From the NCBI RefSeq assembly GCF_012163135.1, contig NZ_JAAVUP010000003.1, positions 524,283 to 588,282 on the forward strand: 64,000 nt of DNA. The letters run 5' to 3'. Origin of the DNA: Neoroseomonas oryzicola (GTDB taxonomy: Bacteria; Pseudomonadota; Alphaproteobacteria; Acetobacterales; Acetobacteraceae). The position numbers and the translations under genes are program-made. Shown one piece after another: positions 1 through 9,397 of the stretch (within the stretch, counting starts at the first letter, position 1; each line of letters starts with the position of its first letter). The notes under the pieces are model-generated. The model had not been told where the DNA came from. It did no database searches and saw only the letters and a list, made by a program, of their open reading frames with translations.

Positions 1-1098
1 CAGCGGATGCGCCGCGGAGACTGTCACGCGCGCATCGGCCGCGAGCGGCTGCACCGGCCCGAGGCCCTGCGTCAGCGCCTGGCGCAGCAGCGGCTCGGGC
101 TCGATCACCGTGACATGCGCGGCGCCAAGCTGCAGCACCTCCGCCGCCCGGAAGCCGCCCGCGCCGCCGAGCACCAGCACGCGCGGCCCCTCGATCAGCG
201 CATAGGGCGCGGCATCGAGCGCCGCCGACGCGTGCGCAGCCTCCGGCGCGCCCATCGGCAGCGCGGCGATGCGTGACCCATCGCGATACAGCCCGAAGGA
301 CCGCGGCGGCGCCGGCACGCCCATCGTGCCCGCGTTGTTCGAGACATCCACGTCCAGCCGCTCGGTGAAGTTGTCGAGCAGCTGGTAGACGCCGCGCGGC
401 GAGAGCACCTCCGCCACCACGCGGCTGTCCGGCACGTTCAGCGGCGCGTAGATCGGCTTGAACTCGTTCACCCGCGGCGCGGCGAAACCCAGCACCGCCG
501 CCTCGGTCCCCGCCAGCACCACCAGCGCCGCGATGCGCCAGCGCGTCCCGCCCGAGATCATCGCCGCCACCGCCAGCAGCGGCAGCAGCGCCGGCACCAG
601 CGCAAACGGATGCAGCACGAACATCAGCACCAGCGCGAGCACCGCCCCCGTGCCCGCGCCGAGCAGGTCATAGCCGTAGACCCGCCCGACCTCGCCGGCA
701 TGCACGACGAAGTTCAGCGACACGGCCAGGCCCGCGAGGAAGAAGAACGGAAACAACGCCGCGTAATACAGCGCGATGTTCACCAGCTGCGCCTCGGCCG
801 TCGACGGGTTCTGCAGCTCGAGCGGATTGAACCCGTTCAGCGTCGCGCCGATCCAGCCCGCCCCACCCACCGCCAGCATCGCCACCGGCAATCCCGGCAG
901 CAGCAACCGCGCATGGCGCAGGAAGGCCTCCCGCCCCAACACCATCACCACGCCCGAGACGGCGAACCCCGTCATCGCGATCGAGATGACCCAGTAGCCA
1001 TACTCGGACCAGCTCGCGACGGCGAAGAAGCGGGTGAGCGCGATCTCCACGCCGACGGCCGCGCCGGCGATCAGGAACAGCGGAAACAAGGATTGCAT
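1..1098 (-). CDS. Spermidine synthase-like multi-pass membrane protein (C-terminus beyond window)
   Basis: Translating the minus strand from the ATG at 1098 gives an open frame to the window edge (366 codons, no stop), so the C-terminus is missing. The N-terminal ~200 residues carry several hydrophobic segments, starting MQSLFPLFLIAGAAVG. Further on is a Rossmann-like nucleotide-binding motif, VLVLGGAGGFRAAEVL, followed by HVTVIEPEP, as in polyamine aminopropyltransferase folds. Membrane proteins with a spermine/spermidine-synthase domain of this layout are common in proteobacteria and mostly uncharacterised; true aminopropyltransferase activity is not shown. The start overlaps the stop of the upstream hydrolase as TGATG, which suggests translational coupling. 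Confidence 0.8.
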   Translation of the reverse strand, partial: MQSLFPLFLIAGAAVGVEIALTRFFAVASWSEYGYWVISIAMTGFAVSGVVMVLGREAFLRHARLLLPGLPVAMLAVGGAGWIGATLNGFNPLELQNPSTAEAQLVNIALYYAALFPFFFLAGLAVSLNFVVHAGEVGRVYGYDLLGAGTGAVLALVLMFVLHPFALVPALLPLLAVAAMISGGTRWRIAALVVLAGTEAAVLGFAAPRVNEFKPIYAPLNVPDSRVVAEVLSPRGVYQLLDNFTERLDVDVSNNAGTMGVPAPPRSFGLYRDGSRIAALPMGAPEAAHASAALDAAPYALIEGPRVLVLGGAGGFRAAEVLQLGAAHVTVIEPEPLLRQALTQGLGPVQPLAADARVTVSAAHPL

Positions 1099-1973
1099 CA
1101 GGCCCAGGCCGCCTTGCGTGCGAGGAAATCTTCCATGGACGCATTGAAGCGCGCCGCCTCGTCCACGAACAGCGCATGGCCGGCGCCGTCGAAGACCTCG
1201 ACCGTCGGCTGCGGATGCCGCTGCGCAACCAGCTCCGCCTGGTTCCGCAGCCGCGGCGTCACCGCGTAATAGACCGGCCGCCGCACGGCATAGAGACTTT
1301 CGCGCCAGAACTCCCGCGGCCTGGGATACGACAGCAGCCGGATCGAAGCCTCCACCGGCATGCGCTGCGCCTGGCGCGAGATCTCATCGAGATACGCCTC
1401 GTCCTGCGGCGTCTTGTACATTCCCCGCACGAAGCCCCGCACCGTCTGGTCCCGGCGCTGGCGCAGGTTGGCGAAGAAGGTCGAGGGCCGCGTCCGCGCC
1501 GGCGGCGGCGTGCCCTCACCCACCGAATTGTCGATCAGCACCAGCCCCGCGAGCCGCCCATCCCCGGCCATATCCACATAGGACAGCGCATCCAGCACTC
1601 CGAGCGACCAGCCCGCGAGCACGACACGCCCCCCGCCCAGATGCGCCAACAGGTCCCGGATATCCTGCCCCCGCCGCGTCGGCTCATACCCCCCGCGCGG
1701 CACCTCGCTCTGCCCCTGGCCACGCGGGTCGAGCGACACCACCCGCCACCGCCGCGACAAGACCTCGATCTGCGGCTCGAAAATCCGCGCCGGCATGCAC
1801 CACCCCGGCACGAACACCACCATCCGCCCCGAACCGGCCTCCAGATACCGCAACCGCACCCCGTCACTCGTCGTGAACCAACGCGCGACCTCGGCCGCGC
1901 GCACGGCAGGCGCGGCGAGGACACAGGCGGCGGCGATCAGGGCGAGGCGGCGCGGGATGGGGGATGGCGCGAC
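1098..1973 (-). CDS. Exported alpha/beta hydrolase
   Basis: An alpha/beta hydrolase fold protein. It has an oxyanion-side motif VFVPGWCMP, a nucleophile elbow LAGWSLGVLDAL (GxSxG), and a late histidine in GAGHALFVDEAARF. The residues RRLALIAAACVLAAPAVRAAE look like a signal peptide, so the enzyme is probably periplasmic; its substrate is unknown. The start is unresolved: no good ATG/GTG sits just before the signal peptide, while the frame stays open through the repeat-bearing leader up to 2198. The coordinate given is only where plausible protein sequence begins. Its stop overlaps the next start (TGATG), so it is co-translated with the spermidine-synthase-like gene. Confidence 0.7.
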   Translation of the reverse strand, partial: VAPSPIPRRLALIAAACVLAAPAVRAAEVARWFTTSDGVRLRYLEAGSGRMVVFVPGWCMPARIFEPQIEVLSRRWRVVSLDPRGQGQSEVPRGGYEPTRRGQDIRDLLAHLGGGRVVLAGWSLGVLDALSYVDMAGDGRLAGLVLIDNSVGEGTPPPARTRPSTFFANLRQRRDQTVRGFVRGMYKTPQDEAYLDEISRQAQRMPVEASIRLLSYPRPREFWRESLYAVRRPVYYAVTPRLRNQAELVAQRHPQPTVEVFDGAGHALFVDEAARFNASMEDFLARKAAWA

Positions 1974-1975
1974 GC

Positions 1976-2178
1976 GGGAGGGCTCTGCCCTCCCGCACCC
2001 ACCCGCCAAATGCCTAAGGGCCTCTGGACACCATGAATTGGGCGGTTGGAGGGAGGGGCTCCGCGGCACCGCCGGGCCAAGCGGTCGCTCCGAGCCCCTC
2101 CCTCCAACCGCCCAAGTATCGGGTTCCAAGGGCCTTTCGGCCCTTGGCAGGGGGTGCAGGGGGGCGGCGCCCCCCTGC
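1976..2178. repeat. Mosaic intergenic repeat, copy 1 (AGGCC family, two inverted halves)
   Basis: The right half, read on the minus strand, starts 16 bases after the recR stop. It has a perfect 10-bp G/C stem (2156-2165 with 2169-2178, three-base loop), then a linker, then a 9-bp hairpin CCAAGGGCC/GGCCCTTGG (2126-2147). The left half is inverted: an 8-bp hairpin at 1976-1994 and a degenerate version of the second hairpin around 2008-2029. Between them is a perfect 24-bp inverted repeat, 2038-2061 with 2092-2115, around a 30-base loop. The right half probably terminates recR. The left half lies in the leader of the hydrolase gene. Confidence 0.8.
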
Positions 2179-2194
2179 GGCACAACCTTCCCCA

Positions 2195-2791
2195 TCACAG
2201 CGGCCGCCGTGCCTTGAACGCTGCCGCCAGCGTGCCGTCGTCGAGCACGTCGAGGGCGCCGCCGATGGGCACGCCTTGGGCCAGTCGGGTGACGGTGGTG
2301 CCGGTCGGTTTCAGGCGGTCGGTCAGGTAGTGGGCGGTGGTGGCGCCGTCGACGGTGGCGGGCAGGGCGAGGATCACTTCCTCGACGTGTTCGGCTTCGA
2401 TGCGGCGGAGCAGGGGGGTGATGGAGAGGTCGTCGGGGCCGGTGCCGCCGAGGGCCGAGAGCAGGCCGCCGAGCACGTGGTAGGTGCCGCGGTGCGCGTG
2501 CGCACGTTCGAGGGCCCAGAGGTCCGCCACGCCTTCGACGACGCAGACGAGTTTGTGGTCGCGGTGGCGGTCGGCGCAGATCGCGCAGGGGGAATGGGCG
2601 TCGAGGTTGCCGCAGGTCTCGCAGGGGCGGACGGCTTCGGCGGCGGCGGTCAGCGCGTCCGCGAGCGGCAGCATGCGTTCGGCCGGGTCCATCAGCATCC
2701 GCAGCACGGCGCGGCGCGCGCTGCGCCGGCCGAGGCCGGGCAGGCGGGACAGCAGCGTGATCAGGTGCTCGATGGGGTCGTTCGGGATCAT
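2195..2791 (-). CDS. recR: Recombination mediator RecR
   Basis: RecR (198 aa, normal length) acts with RecO and RecF to load RecA on gapped DNA. The N-terminal helix-hairpin-helix is visible in LITLLSRLPGLGRRSARRAV. The zinc finger uses C57, C60, C69 and C72 (CETCGN...CAIC). A Toprim domain follows, with VVEGVADLWALE and the Walker-B-like stretch ITPLLRRIEAEHVEEVILA. It is the last gene of the conserved ffs-dnaX-ybaB-recR block and is followed by a strong G/C hairpin. Confidence 0.97.
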   Translation of the reverse strand: MIPNDPIEHLITLLSRLPGLGRRSARRAVLRMLMDPAERMLPLADALTAAAEAVRPCETCGNLDAHSPCAICADRHRDHKLVCVVEGVADLWALERAHAHRGTYHVLGGLLSALGGTGPDDLSITPLLRRIEAEHVEEVILALPATVDGATTAHYLTDRLKPTGTTVTRLAQGVPIGGALDVLDDGTLAAAFKARRPL

Positions 2792-2855
2792 CGCGGTCGC
2801 GCGTTCAGGTCGCGCTCGCCGCGCGCAGGCGGGGGCTGCCTGCGCGCGGCGGAAA

Positions 2856-3179
2856 TCAGAACGGCAGCTTCATGCCGGGCGGCAGGGAGAGGCCGGCGGT
2901 GGCCTTCTGCATCTCCTCTGCCATGGTGGCTTCGACCTTCTGCTTCGCGTCGGCGTGGGCGGCGACCAGCAGGTCTTCCAGCACCTCGCGTTCGTCGGCA
3001 TTCATCAGGGAGGGGTCGATGGAGACGCGGCGCAGGTCGCCCTTGCCGGTCAGGCGCACCTTGACCATGCCGCCGCCGGAGGAGCCCTCGACCTCGGTCG
3101 CTTCGAGCTTCGCCTGCATTTCCTGCATGCGCGACTGCATCTGCTGCGCCTGCTTGAGCATGTTGCCGAGATTCTTCAT
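2856..3179 (-). CDS. ybaB: YbaB/EbfC family nucleoid-associated protein
   Basis: A small DNA-binding protein of 107 aa, matching the YbaB/EbfC family in length and pattern. It has an N-terminal coiled-coil helix (MLKQAQQMQSRMQEMQAKL), a central GMVKVRLTGKGDL strand region, the conserved IDPSL turn, and a C-terminal helix. These dimeric proteins coat DNA and affect nucleoid organisation and expression. It lies 19 bases downstream of dnaX and upstream of recR, the order found across bacteria, so it is almost certainly co-transcribed with them. Confidence 0.95.
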   Translation of the reverse strand: MKNLGNMLKQAQQMQSRMQEMQAKLEATEVEGSSGGGMVKVRLTGKGDLRRVSIDPSLMNADEREVLEDLLVAAHADAKQKVEATMAEEMQKATAGLSLPPGMKLPF

Positions 3180-3198
3180 CGGGTCGTCAGCCTCGTCA

Positions 3199-5133
3199 TC
3201 AGTCGTCGGAAGGGGGGTCGTCGGGGTCCCAGGCGGATTCCGCCTCGGGCGGGGCGAAGTCGCGGCCGTCGTCGCCGTCGTCGGGTTCGGCGGTGGCGGC
3301 GGCGGGGGTCAGCGGCAGGCCGTAATCGTCGGCGGTTGCGTCGCGGACCGCTTCGATCGTCGCACCCGGGAAGGCCGCGAGGATGGCCTGCACGAGGGGG
3401 TGGGACTGCGCGGCGGCGCGGCGGTCGTGCTCGGCGCTGCGGCCCTGCTCGGCGAGGGTCGATTCGCCGCCCTCGTTGCTGATGGCGACGGTCCAGCGCG
3501 CGCCGGTGCGCTCGATGAGCAGCGCGGTGAGCTGCGCGGCGAGGTCTCGCGGTGCCGAGGGGCGCGGGCGGATCTCGACGCGGCCCGGGGCGACGCGGAT
3601 GGGGTGCACGTCGTGCAGCAGGTGGGCGTGGAGCAGCGGCTTCACGCCGGAGGCGAGGGCGACCACTTCGCGCCATTCGCGCGGCTGCGGCAGGGCGGGT
3701 TCGGCGACGGGCGCGACCGCCGCGACGGCGCCGCCGCCGGCCATCGCACGCAGCGCGGGGCCGCCGCCACCGCCGCCGGGATTGGGCCGCGGCGCGGCGT
3801 CGGTGCCGCCTTCGGCCATCAGCCGCTTCACGATCTCGCCCGGCGTCGGCAGGTCGGAGACGTGGGCGAGGCGGATCAGCACCATCTCGGCCGCGGCCCG
3901 GCGGTCCACGCCTTCCTGCTGCACCTCGGCGATGCCCTTGAGCAGCATCTGCCAGGCGCGGCCGAGCGTCGGCACCGACAGCCGCATCGCGAGCGCCGAG
4001 CCGCGCGTGCGCTCGGCCTCGGGCAGGGAAAGGTCGTCCTTCAGCGCCGGGGCGGCGCGGAAGCGCGTCAGCAGATGCGTGAGTTCCGCGAGGTCCTGCA
4101 GCACCGCGAGCGGATCCGCGCCGACCTCATGCGTGCGGTCGAGGATGCCGATGGCGGTGGCGATGTCGCCGGCCATCACCGCTTCCATCAGGTCGAAGAC
4201 CATGAAGCGGTCGGCGAGGCCGAGCATGTCGCGCACGCCCTCGGCCGTGACCTTGCCGCCGCCGGCAAGCCCGATCGCCTGGTCGAGCAGCGAGAGCCCG
4301 TCGCGCACCGACCCGTCCGCCGCGCGCGCGACCATGCCGAGCGCCTCGCCCTCGGCCTCGACGGCTTCCTTCTCGGCGATGCGGCCGAAATGGTCGCGCA
4401 GCATGTCGACGGGCACGCGGCGCAGGGAGAAGGTCTGGCAGCGGCTGCGGATGGTGACCGGCACCTTCCGCAGTTCCGTCGTCGCCAGGATGAAGGTGAC
4501 CGACGGCGGCGGTTCCTCGAGCGACTTCAGCAGCGCGTTGAAGGCCTGGTCGGTCAGCATGTGGACCTCGTCCAGGATGAACACCTTCTGGCGTCCCTGG
4601 GCGGGGCGGAAGCGCAGGGCTTCGCGCAGTTCGCGCACGTCGTCGATGCCGCGGTTGGATGCGGCGTCCATCTCGACCACGTCGGGGTGGCGGTCCTTCA
4701 GGATCGCCTGGCATTCGGGGCAGACGCCGCAGGGGTCAGCGGTCGGGCCGCCCTTGCCGTCCGGGCCGATGCAGTTCAGCGCGCGGGCGATGATGCGCGC
4801 GGTGGTGGTCTTGCCCACGCCGCGCACGCCGGTCAGCAGGAAGGCGTGGTGCACGCGCCCCTGGGCGAAGGCGTTGCGCAGGGTGCGGACCAGGGCTTCC
4901 TGGCCGATCAGGTCGTCGAAATTGGTCGGGCGGTATTTCCGCGCCAGCACGCGATAGGGGCCGGTGGCCGCTGCGGCGACGGGCTTCGGTGCGGGGGCGG
5001 GTGGCGGGGCGGCGGCCGGGGCGGGGTCGCCGAACAGGCCCGGGCCTTCGGGGGCAGGGGGCTCCGGCAGGCCTTCCTCGGCTGCCGCGTCGCTGTCGCT
5101 CGATGCGGGGAAGCCAAGGAGATCGGAGGCCAT
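3199..5133 (-). CDS. dnaX: DNA polymerase III subunit gamma/tau
   Basis: DnaX (644 aa) is the clamp-loader ATPase of the replisome. After a Pro/Ala-rich N-terminal extension (residues ~20-55) comes the AAA+ core: YRVLARKYRPTNFDDLIGQ, Walker A GVRGVGKTTTAR, the four-cysteine zinc module (C-CGVCPEC region), Walker B FILDEVHML and SRC sensor RSRCQTFSL. The C-terminal third is a low-complexity linker plus a tau-like domain. I start at the ATG at 5133, because the longer open frame to 5307 would run through the SRP RNA gene. I see no convincing A-rich slippage site for making gamma. Confidence 0.95.
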   Translation of the reverse strand: MASDLLGFPASSDSDAAAEEGLPEPPAPEGPGLFGDPAPAAAPPPAPAPKPVAAAATGPYRVLARKYRPTNFDDLIGQEALVRTLRNAFAQGRVHHAFLLTGVRGVGKTTTARIIARALNCIGPDGKGGPTADPCGVCPECQAILKDRHPDVVEMDAASNRGIDDVRELREALRFRPAQGRQKVFILDEVHMLTDQAFNALLKSLEEPPPSVTFILATTELRKVPVTIRSRCQTFSLRRVPVDMLRDHFGRIAEKEAVEAEGEALGMVARAADGSVRDGLSLLDQAIGLAGGGKVTAEGVRDMLGLADRFMVFDLMEAVMAGDIATAIGILDRTHEVGADPLAVLQDLAELTHLLTRFRAAPALKDDLSLPEAERTRGSALAMRLSVPTLGRAWQMLLKGIAEVQQEGVDRRAAAEMVLIRLAHVSDLPTPGEIVKRLMAEGGTDAAPRPNPGGGGGGPALRAMAGGGAVAAVAPVAEPALPQPREWREVVALASGVKPLLHAHLLHDVHPIRVAPGRVEIRPRPSAPRDLAAQLTALLIERTGARWTVAISNEGGESTLAEQGRSAEHDRRAAAQSHPLVQAILAAFPGATIEAVRDATADDYGLPLTPAAATAEPDDGDDGRDFAPPEAESAWDPDDPPSDD

Positions 5134-5182
5134 TCTGTCCCTGGGGCGGCGCGGCCGCTCCGGGCCGGGGTGGCTGAAGGGT

Positions 5183-5278
5183 GGAAGGCCGGCAAGCGAC
5201 CCGGGCGAGAACCCGTTACGGCTGCTTCCTTCCGGACCTGACCGGGTTGGCGGGGAGCCCGTCCGCCGCCGACCTTCC
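5183..5278 (-). ncRNA. ffs: Small bacterial signal recognition particle RNA (4.5S/SRP RNA)
   Basis: The minus strand contains the invariant SRP RNA core GGTCAGGTCCGGAAGGAA, running on into GCAGCC (5220-5243), with the GGAA tetraloop and the asymmetric loop that binds the Ffh M domain. The ends pair: GGAAGGTCGGC at the 5' side with GCCGGCCTTCC at the 3' side, giving a single ~96-nt hairpin, the usual size of the Alu-less form in Gram-negatives. It lies 49 bases upstream of dnaX, a widely conserved position. End coordinates come from the terminal pairing and are good to a few bases. Confidence 0.96.
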
Positions 5279-5286
5279 GAGGTCAC

Positions 5287-5315
5287 CATATCATGCCCGG
5301 GGGGCATCGCGCCAA
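5287..5315 (-). promoter_or_regulatory. Sigma-70-type promoter of ffs (probably also dnaX-ybaB-recR)
   Basis: On the minus strand, a -35 box TTGGCG (5315-5310) is separated by 17 bases from a -10 box GATATG (5292-5287). The inferred RNA start lies 7-9 bases downstream, right at the paired 5' end of ffs. The spacing is optimal for sigma-70, and this is the only AT-rich stretch in the vicinity. Confidence 0.7.
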
Positions 5316-5375
5316 TGGGGGTGCCGTAACCGTGTCCGGGCGGGGGGCGAAACCCGGGATCGAAGGAGATCCCAC

Positions 5376-5843
5376 ATGGCCCTCAGCCGCCGCACGATGC
5401 TCTGGATGGTCCCTGGCGCCACGCTTGCCGTGCCGATCGGCACCAGGTTGATGGCGCAGGCGCCAGCCCCCGCCGTGAACGCCGAGGACGGCGTCGCGGT
5501 GCGCGGCACCGATGTCGTCGCCTATTTCACCGAAAGGCGCGCCATCGCGGGCAGCCCGGCCTTCACGCATGACTGGCGCGGGGCGACCTGGCGCTTCGCC
5601 TCGGCGGCGAATCGGGACCTGTTCGCCGCCGATCCGGACCGCTACGCCCCGGCCTATGGCGGCTTCTGCGCCTTCGCGGTCAGCGAGGGTTACACCGCCC
5701 CGATCGATCCCCAGGCCTGGCGGATCGTCGATGGGCGGCTGTTCCTGAACTACGACCAGGCGATCAAGCGCCGCTGGGAACGCGACATCCCCGGCCGCGT
5801 CGCGCGCGCCGACGCGAACTGGCCCCGGTTGGCGGCGCGGTAG
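5376..5843 (+). CDS. Exported YHS domain protein
   Basis: A 155-aa protein whose N-terminus, SRRTMLWMVPGATLAVPIG, resembles a twin-arginine signal. The mature part carries the YHS pattern: GVAVRGTDVVAYF, then FAADPDRYAPAYGGFCAFAVSEG. YHS domains have been linked to metal binding, and this one keeps the single cysteine of the YGGxC motif. The ATG at 5376 is preceded by AAGGAG at a good distance. It stands alone, convergent with the next gene. Its partner and substrate are unknown. Confidence 0.85.
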   Translation: MALSRRTMLWMVPGATLAVPIGTRLMAQAPAPAVNAEDGVAVRGTDVVAYFTERRAIAGSPAFTHDWRGATWRFASAANRDLFAADPDRYAPAYGGFCAFAVSEGYTAPIDPQAWRIVDGRLFLNYDQAIKRRWERDIPGRVARADANWPRLAAR

Positions 5844-5857
5844 CGCTCGACCGCGCC

Positions 5858-6427
5858 TCAGAACGGCCGGCCGGCCAGCGGCTGGCCGATCCAGGGGGCG
5901 ACCGCATTGGCCAGGTGGGCAAAGAGCGCGGCGTCGTCGGTCCCGTGCCGCTCGCAGGACAGCACCGCGGTCCACACCACGCGGTTCGAGGACCTCTCCC
6001 GCAGCTCCACCACGCCGCTGACGCGCAGCGTCGGGATCTGCCGGCCGCCCGCGCGCGGCACGTTCTGCGCCCAGGAGATGTCGTCCCCGTCGCGGAAGGT
6101 GCGGTCCTGCATCGTATCGCCGAAGCCGAGCTGCGTGCCGCCTTCCTGCGAGATGCCGCCGCGCCAGGACAGGATGTAGGGCGCATCGGCGTTCACCTGC
6201 CGCCCGGCCGTGCGCAGCGCGGCGAGGACCGAATCGCGCAGCCGCCGCTCGTTGTCGGTGCCGGCGCGGTCGGGCACCGCGATCGCCGCGTTGCGCGGCA
6301 CCGGCGCGAAGGCGTTGGCGGACAGGCGGCCCGGGCAGACGGATTGCGCGACGGCCGGCGCGGCGGCCAGGACGCCCGCCAGCGCCAGCGCGCCGAGGGT
6401 GAGCGAACGGATCGTCGTGGCGGTCAT
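5858..6427 (-). CDS. Exported hypothetical protein, 189 aa
   Basis: I do not recognise the family. The first 27 residues form a clear signal peptide ending AAPAVAQS. The mature protein has two cysteines (SVCPG near the start, VLSCERHG near the end), possibly one disulfide. It reads like a small beta-rich periplasmic or outer-membrane-associated domain, with RVSGVVELRERSSNRVVW typical of LPS-assembly or DUF4136-like lipoproteins, though no lipobox is present. The ATG at 6427 was chosen over one five codons upstream because GAGGAAAG lies at Shine-Dalgarno distance. Confidence 0.75.
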   Translation of the reverse strand: MTATTIRSLTLGALALAGVLAAAPAVAQSVCPGRLSANAFAPVPRNAAIAVPDRAGTDNERRLRDSVLAALRTAGRQVNADAPYILSWRGGISQEGGTQLGFGDTMQDRTFRDGDDISWAQNVPRAGGRQIPTLRVSGVVELRERSSNRVVWTAVLSCERHGTDDAALFAHLANAVAPWIGQPLAGRPF

Positions 6428-6560
6428 GGCTTTCCTCGTCATGCGGTGCGCGGACAGTAGGGCATCTTCCGCCGCGCCGGAATCGGCGCGGGGACAAACG
6501 GCCGCGCTTGACCGTTTCCGTGCCGCTGGCAAATGCTCGCCGCCGTTCGGGAGAACCGCC

Positions 6561-7517
6561 ATGATCCGTCGCAATATCCTGCTCGGCGGGGCCGCGCTGC
6601 TCGCCGCGCCGCGCCTCGCCGCCGCCCAGTCGCGGCCGGTCCGCGTCGTCGTGCCCTTCGCCCCGGGCGGGCAATCCGACACGGTGATGCGCCTGCTGCA
6701 GCCGAAGATGGCGGAATTCCTCGGCACCACCATCGTGGTCGAGAACCGTCCCGGCGCCGGCGGCGCGATCGGCGCGGGCGTGGTCGCGGCATCGCCGCCC
6801 GACGGCACGACGCTGTATTTCGACAGCTTCGGCTTCGTGGTGCAGCCGCTGATCCAGCGCGGCCTGCCCTTCGACTACGCCACCGCCTTCGCCCCGGTCG
6901 CTCAGGTGGTGGCCGCGCCCTACGTGCTGGTGGTCAAGCGCGACTTCCCCGCCACCGACCTCGCCGGCGTCATCGCCGAGGCGAAGCGGCGCTCGGGCAT
7001 TCCCTACGGTTCGCCGGGCATCGGCACGGTGGGGCACCTGGCGGGCGCGCTGCTGGCGCACCGGGCGGGGATCACGCTGGAGCACCTGCCCTATCGCGGT
7101 GGGGCGGATGCGGCGCGCGACCTCGCGGGGGGCAACATCGACGCGGTGATCAGCACGGCGAACAGCCTGCGGCCGCTGGTGCTCGACAACCGGGCGCGCG
7201 GCATCGCGCTGACCTCGGCCGAACGGCGCGGCACCATGGCCGACCTGCCCACCATCGCCGAGAGCGGCTTCCCCGGCTTCGACCTGACGTCGTGGAACGG
7301 CCTCTTCGTCCCGGCGGCGACGCCGCGCGAGGTGATCGCCCGCTTCGAGGCCGCGGCGGCGCATGCGACGAATGACCCGACGACGCGCGAACGCCTGGCC
7401 GCCAGCGGCAACGACCCGATCACGGGCAGCGCGGAGGCCTTCGCCGCGGTGCTGCGCCGCGACGGGGAGATGGTGCGGCGGCTGGTGCAGGAGACCGGCA
7501 TCCGCCTGGATGGGTGA
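6561..7517 (+). CDS. Bug/TctC family periplasmic solute-binding receptor
   Basis: A 318-aa receptor of the tripartite tricarboxylate transporter (Bug) family. After a signal peptide (MIRRNILLGG...LAAAQS) come the family hallmarks: VRVVVPFAPGGQSDTVMRLL, VVENRPGAGGAIG, and a mid-protein LPYRGGADAARDLAGGNID. These proteins bind carboxylates or other small metabolites. No TctA/TctB membrane genes are adjacent, which is usual for the many orphan receptors of Acetobacteraceae and Bordetella-type genomes. GGGAGA precedes the ATG. The ligand cannot be read from sequence. Confidence 0.93.
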   Translation: MIRRNILLGGAALLAAPRLAAAQSRPVRVVVPFAPGGQSDTVMRLLQPKMAEFLGTTIVVENRPGAGGAIGAGVVAASPPDGTTLYFDSFGFVVQPLIQRGLPFDYATAFAPVAQVVAAPYVLVVKRDFPATDLAGVIAEAKRRSGIPYGSPGIGTVGHLAGALLAHRAGITLEHLPYRGGADAARDLAGGNIDAVISTANSLRPLVLDNRARGIALTSAERRGTMADLPTIAESGFPGFDLTSWNGLFVPAATPREVIARFEAAAAHATNDPTTRERLAASGNDPITGSAEAFAAVLRRDGEMVRRLVQETGIRLDG

Positions 7518-7526
7518 CGCCGCGGC

Positions 7527-7973
7527 TCAGCGCCGCCGCCCGCGCCCGCGTCCCGGCGCATCGCCCGGATCGCCATCGCTGATCCCCGAATAGGGCGGCG
7601 TGCCCGGCATCCGGCTCACGCCATGGCCGGGCGTGTCCGAGGTGTCAGCGTCCGTGACGGCGGTATAGGGCGGCGCGCGGCGCGTCCGCCCATGCTGCGG
7701 CGGGTCGCCCGGGTCGCGGTCGGACGTGCCGCTGAAGGGCAGGCCGCGCCCCTTGCCCGGCTGGTCCGATGGGTCGTTGTCCGTCATGCCGGTGATCGCG
7801 GCCTTGCCGCGGCCGCGACCCGGGCCGTCCGCCGGATCGGCGTCGTTGATGCCGGTCCAACCGGGCGGCGGCGCGCAGGCCAGCACCGCGCCGGCCGCGC
7901 CGAGCGGCACCACCAGCAGACGCCTGCGCAGCCACGCCCGGCGCTGCCCCGGCCTGTCGGAACCATCTGCCAT
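7527..7973 (-). CDS. Lipoprotein made of five DxDPxD repeats
   Basis: A 148-aa protein of unrecognised function. An Arg-rich start and a hydrophobic segment end in a lipobox (VLAC, Cys33). The rest is five imperfect ~20-25-residue repeats with the core (T/S)-D-x-D-P-x-D-x-P-G-x-G-R: DADPADGPGRGRG, DNDPSDQPGKGRG, DRDPGDPPQHGR, DADTSDTPGHG and DGDPGDAPGRGRG. The Asp spacing resembles calcium-binding loops, but no EF-hand or dockerin helix is visible. The alternating acidic and Gly/Arg parts suggest a disordered periplasmic tail. From memory, similar short repeat lipoproteins occur in other alphaproteobacteria without known function. Confidence 0.75.
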   Translation of the reverse strand: MADGSDRPGQRRAWLRRRLLVVPLGAAGAVLACAPPPGWTGINDADPADGPGRGRGKAAITGMTDNDPSDQPGKGRGLPFSGTSDRDPGDPPQHGRTRRAPPYTAVTDADTSDTPGHGVSRMPGTPPYSGISDGDPGDAPGRGRGRRR

Positions 7974-8060
7974 GCGCGCCCCCTCGGCACCCGTCGGTGC
8001 GGGCGGTCCCCGGCGCTGCAGGCTATCGCCGCGCCGGCGGCACGGTCACGCAGCATCCGC

Positions 8061-8088
8061 GGGCGGAACGGCCTGCGCCGTCCCGCCC
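8061..8088 (-). terminator. Hairpin terminator after argG
   Basis: A stem of 11 pairs with one A-C mismatch (8061-8072 with 8077-8088) around a CTGC loop lies ten bases beyond the argG stop. There is no T-tract, so termination is probably Rho-assisted or relies on the very stable stem. Confidence 0.5.
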
Positions 8089-8098
8089 GGCGTCGTCC

Positions 8099-9334
<1,236 letters not shown>

Positions 9335-9397
9335 CGGGCGCTCCCAGGTCTTGGAAAACCGGGGGGGTATGGCGCCCGGGGGCGGAGGACGCAAGGC

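Noticed and set aside
5134-5307. An N-terminal extension of dnaX starting at 5307
   Set aside because: It would overlap the SRP RNA gene and its promoter, and the extra residues do not look like protein; ATG 5133 fits the family.
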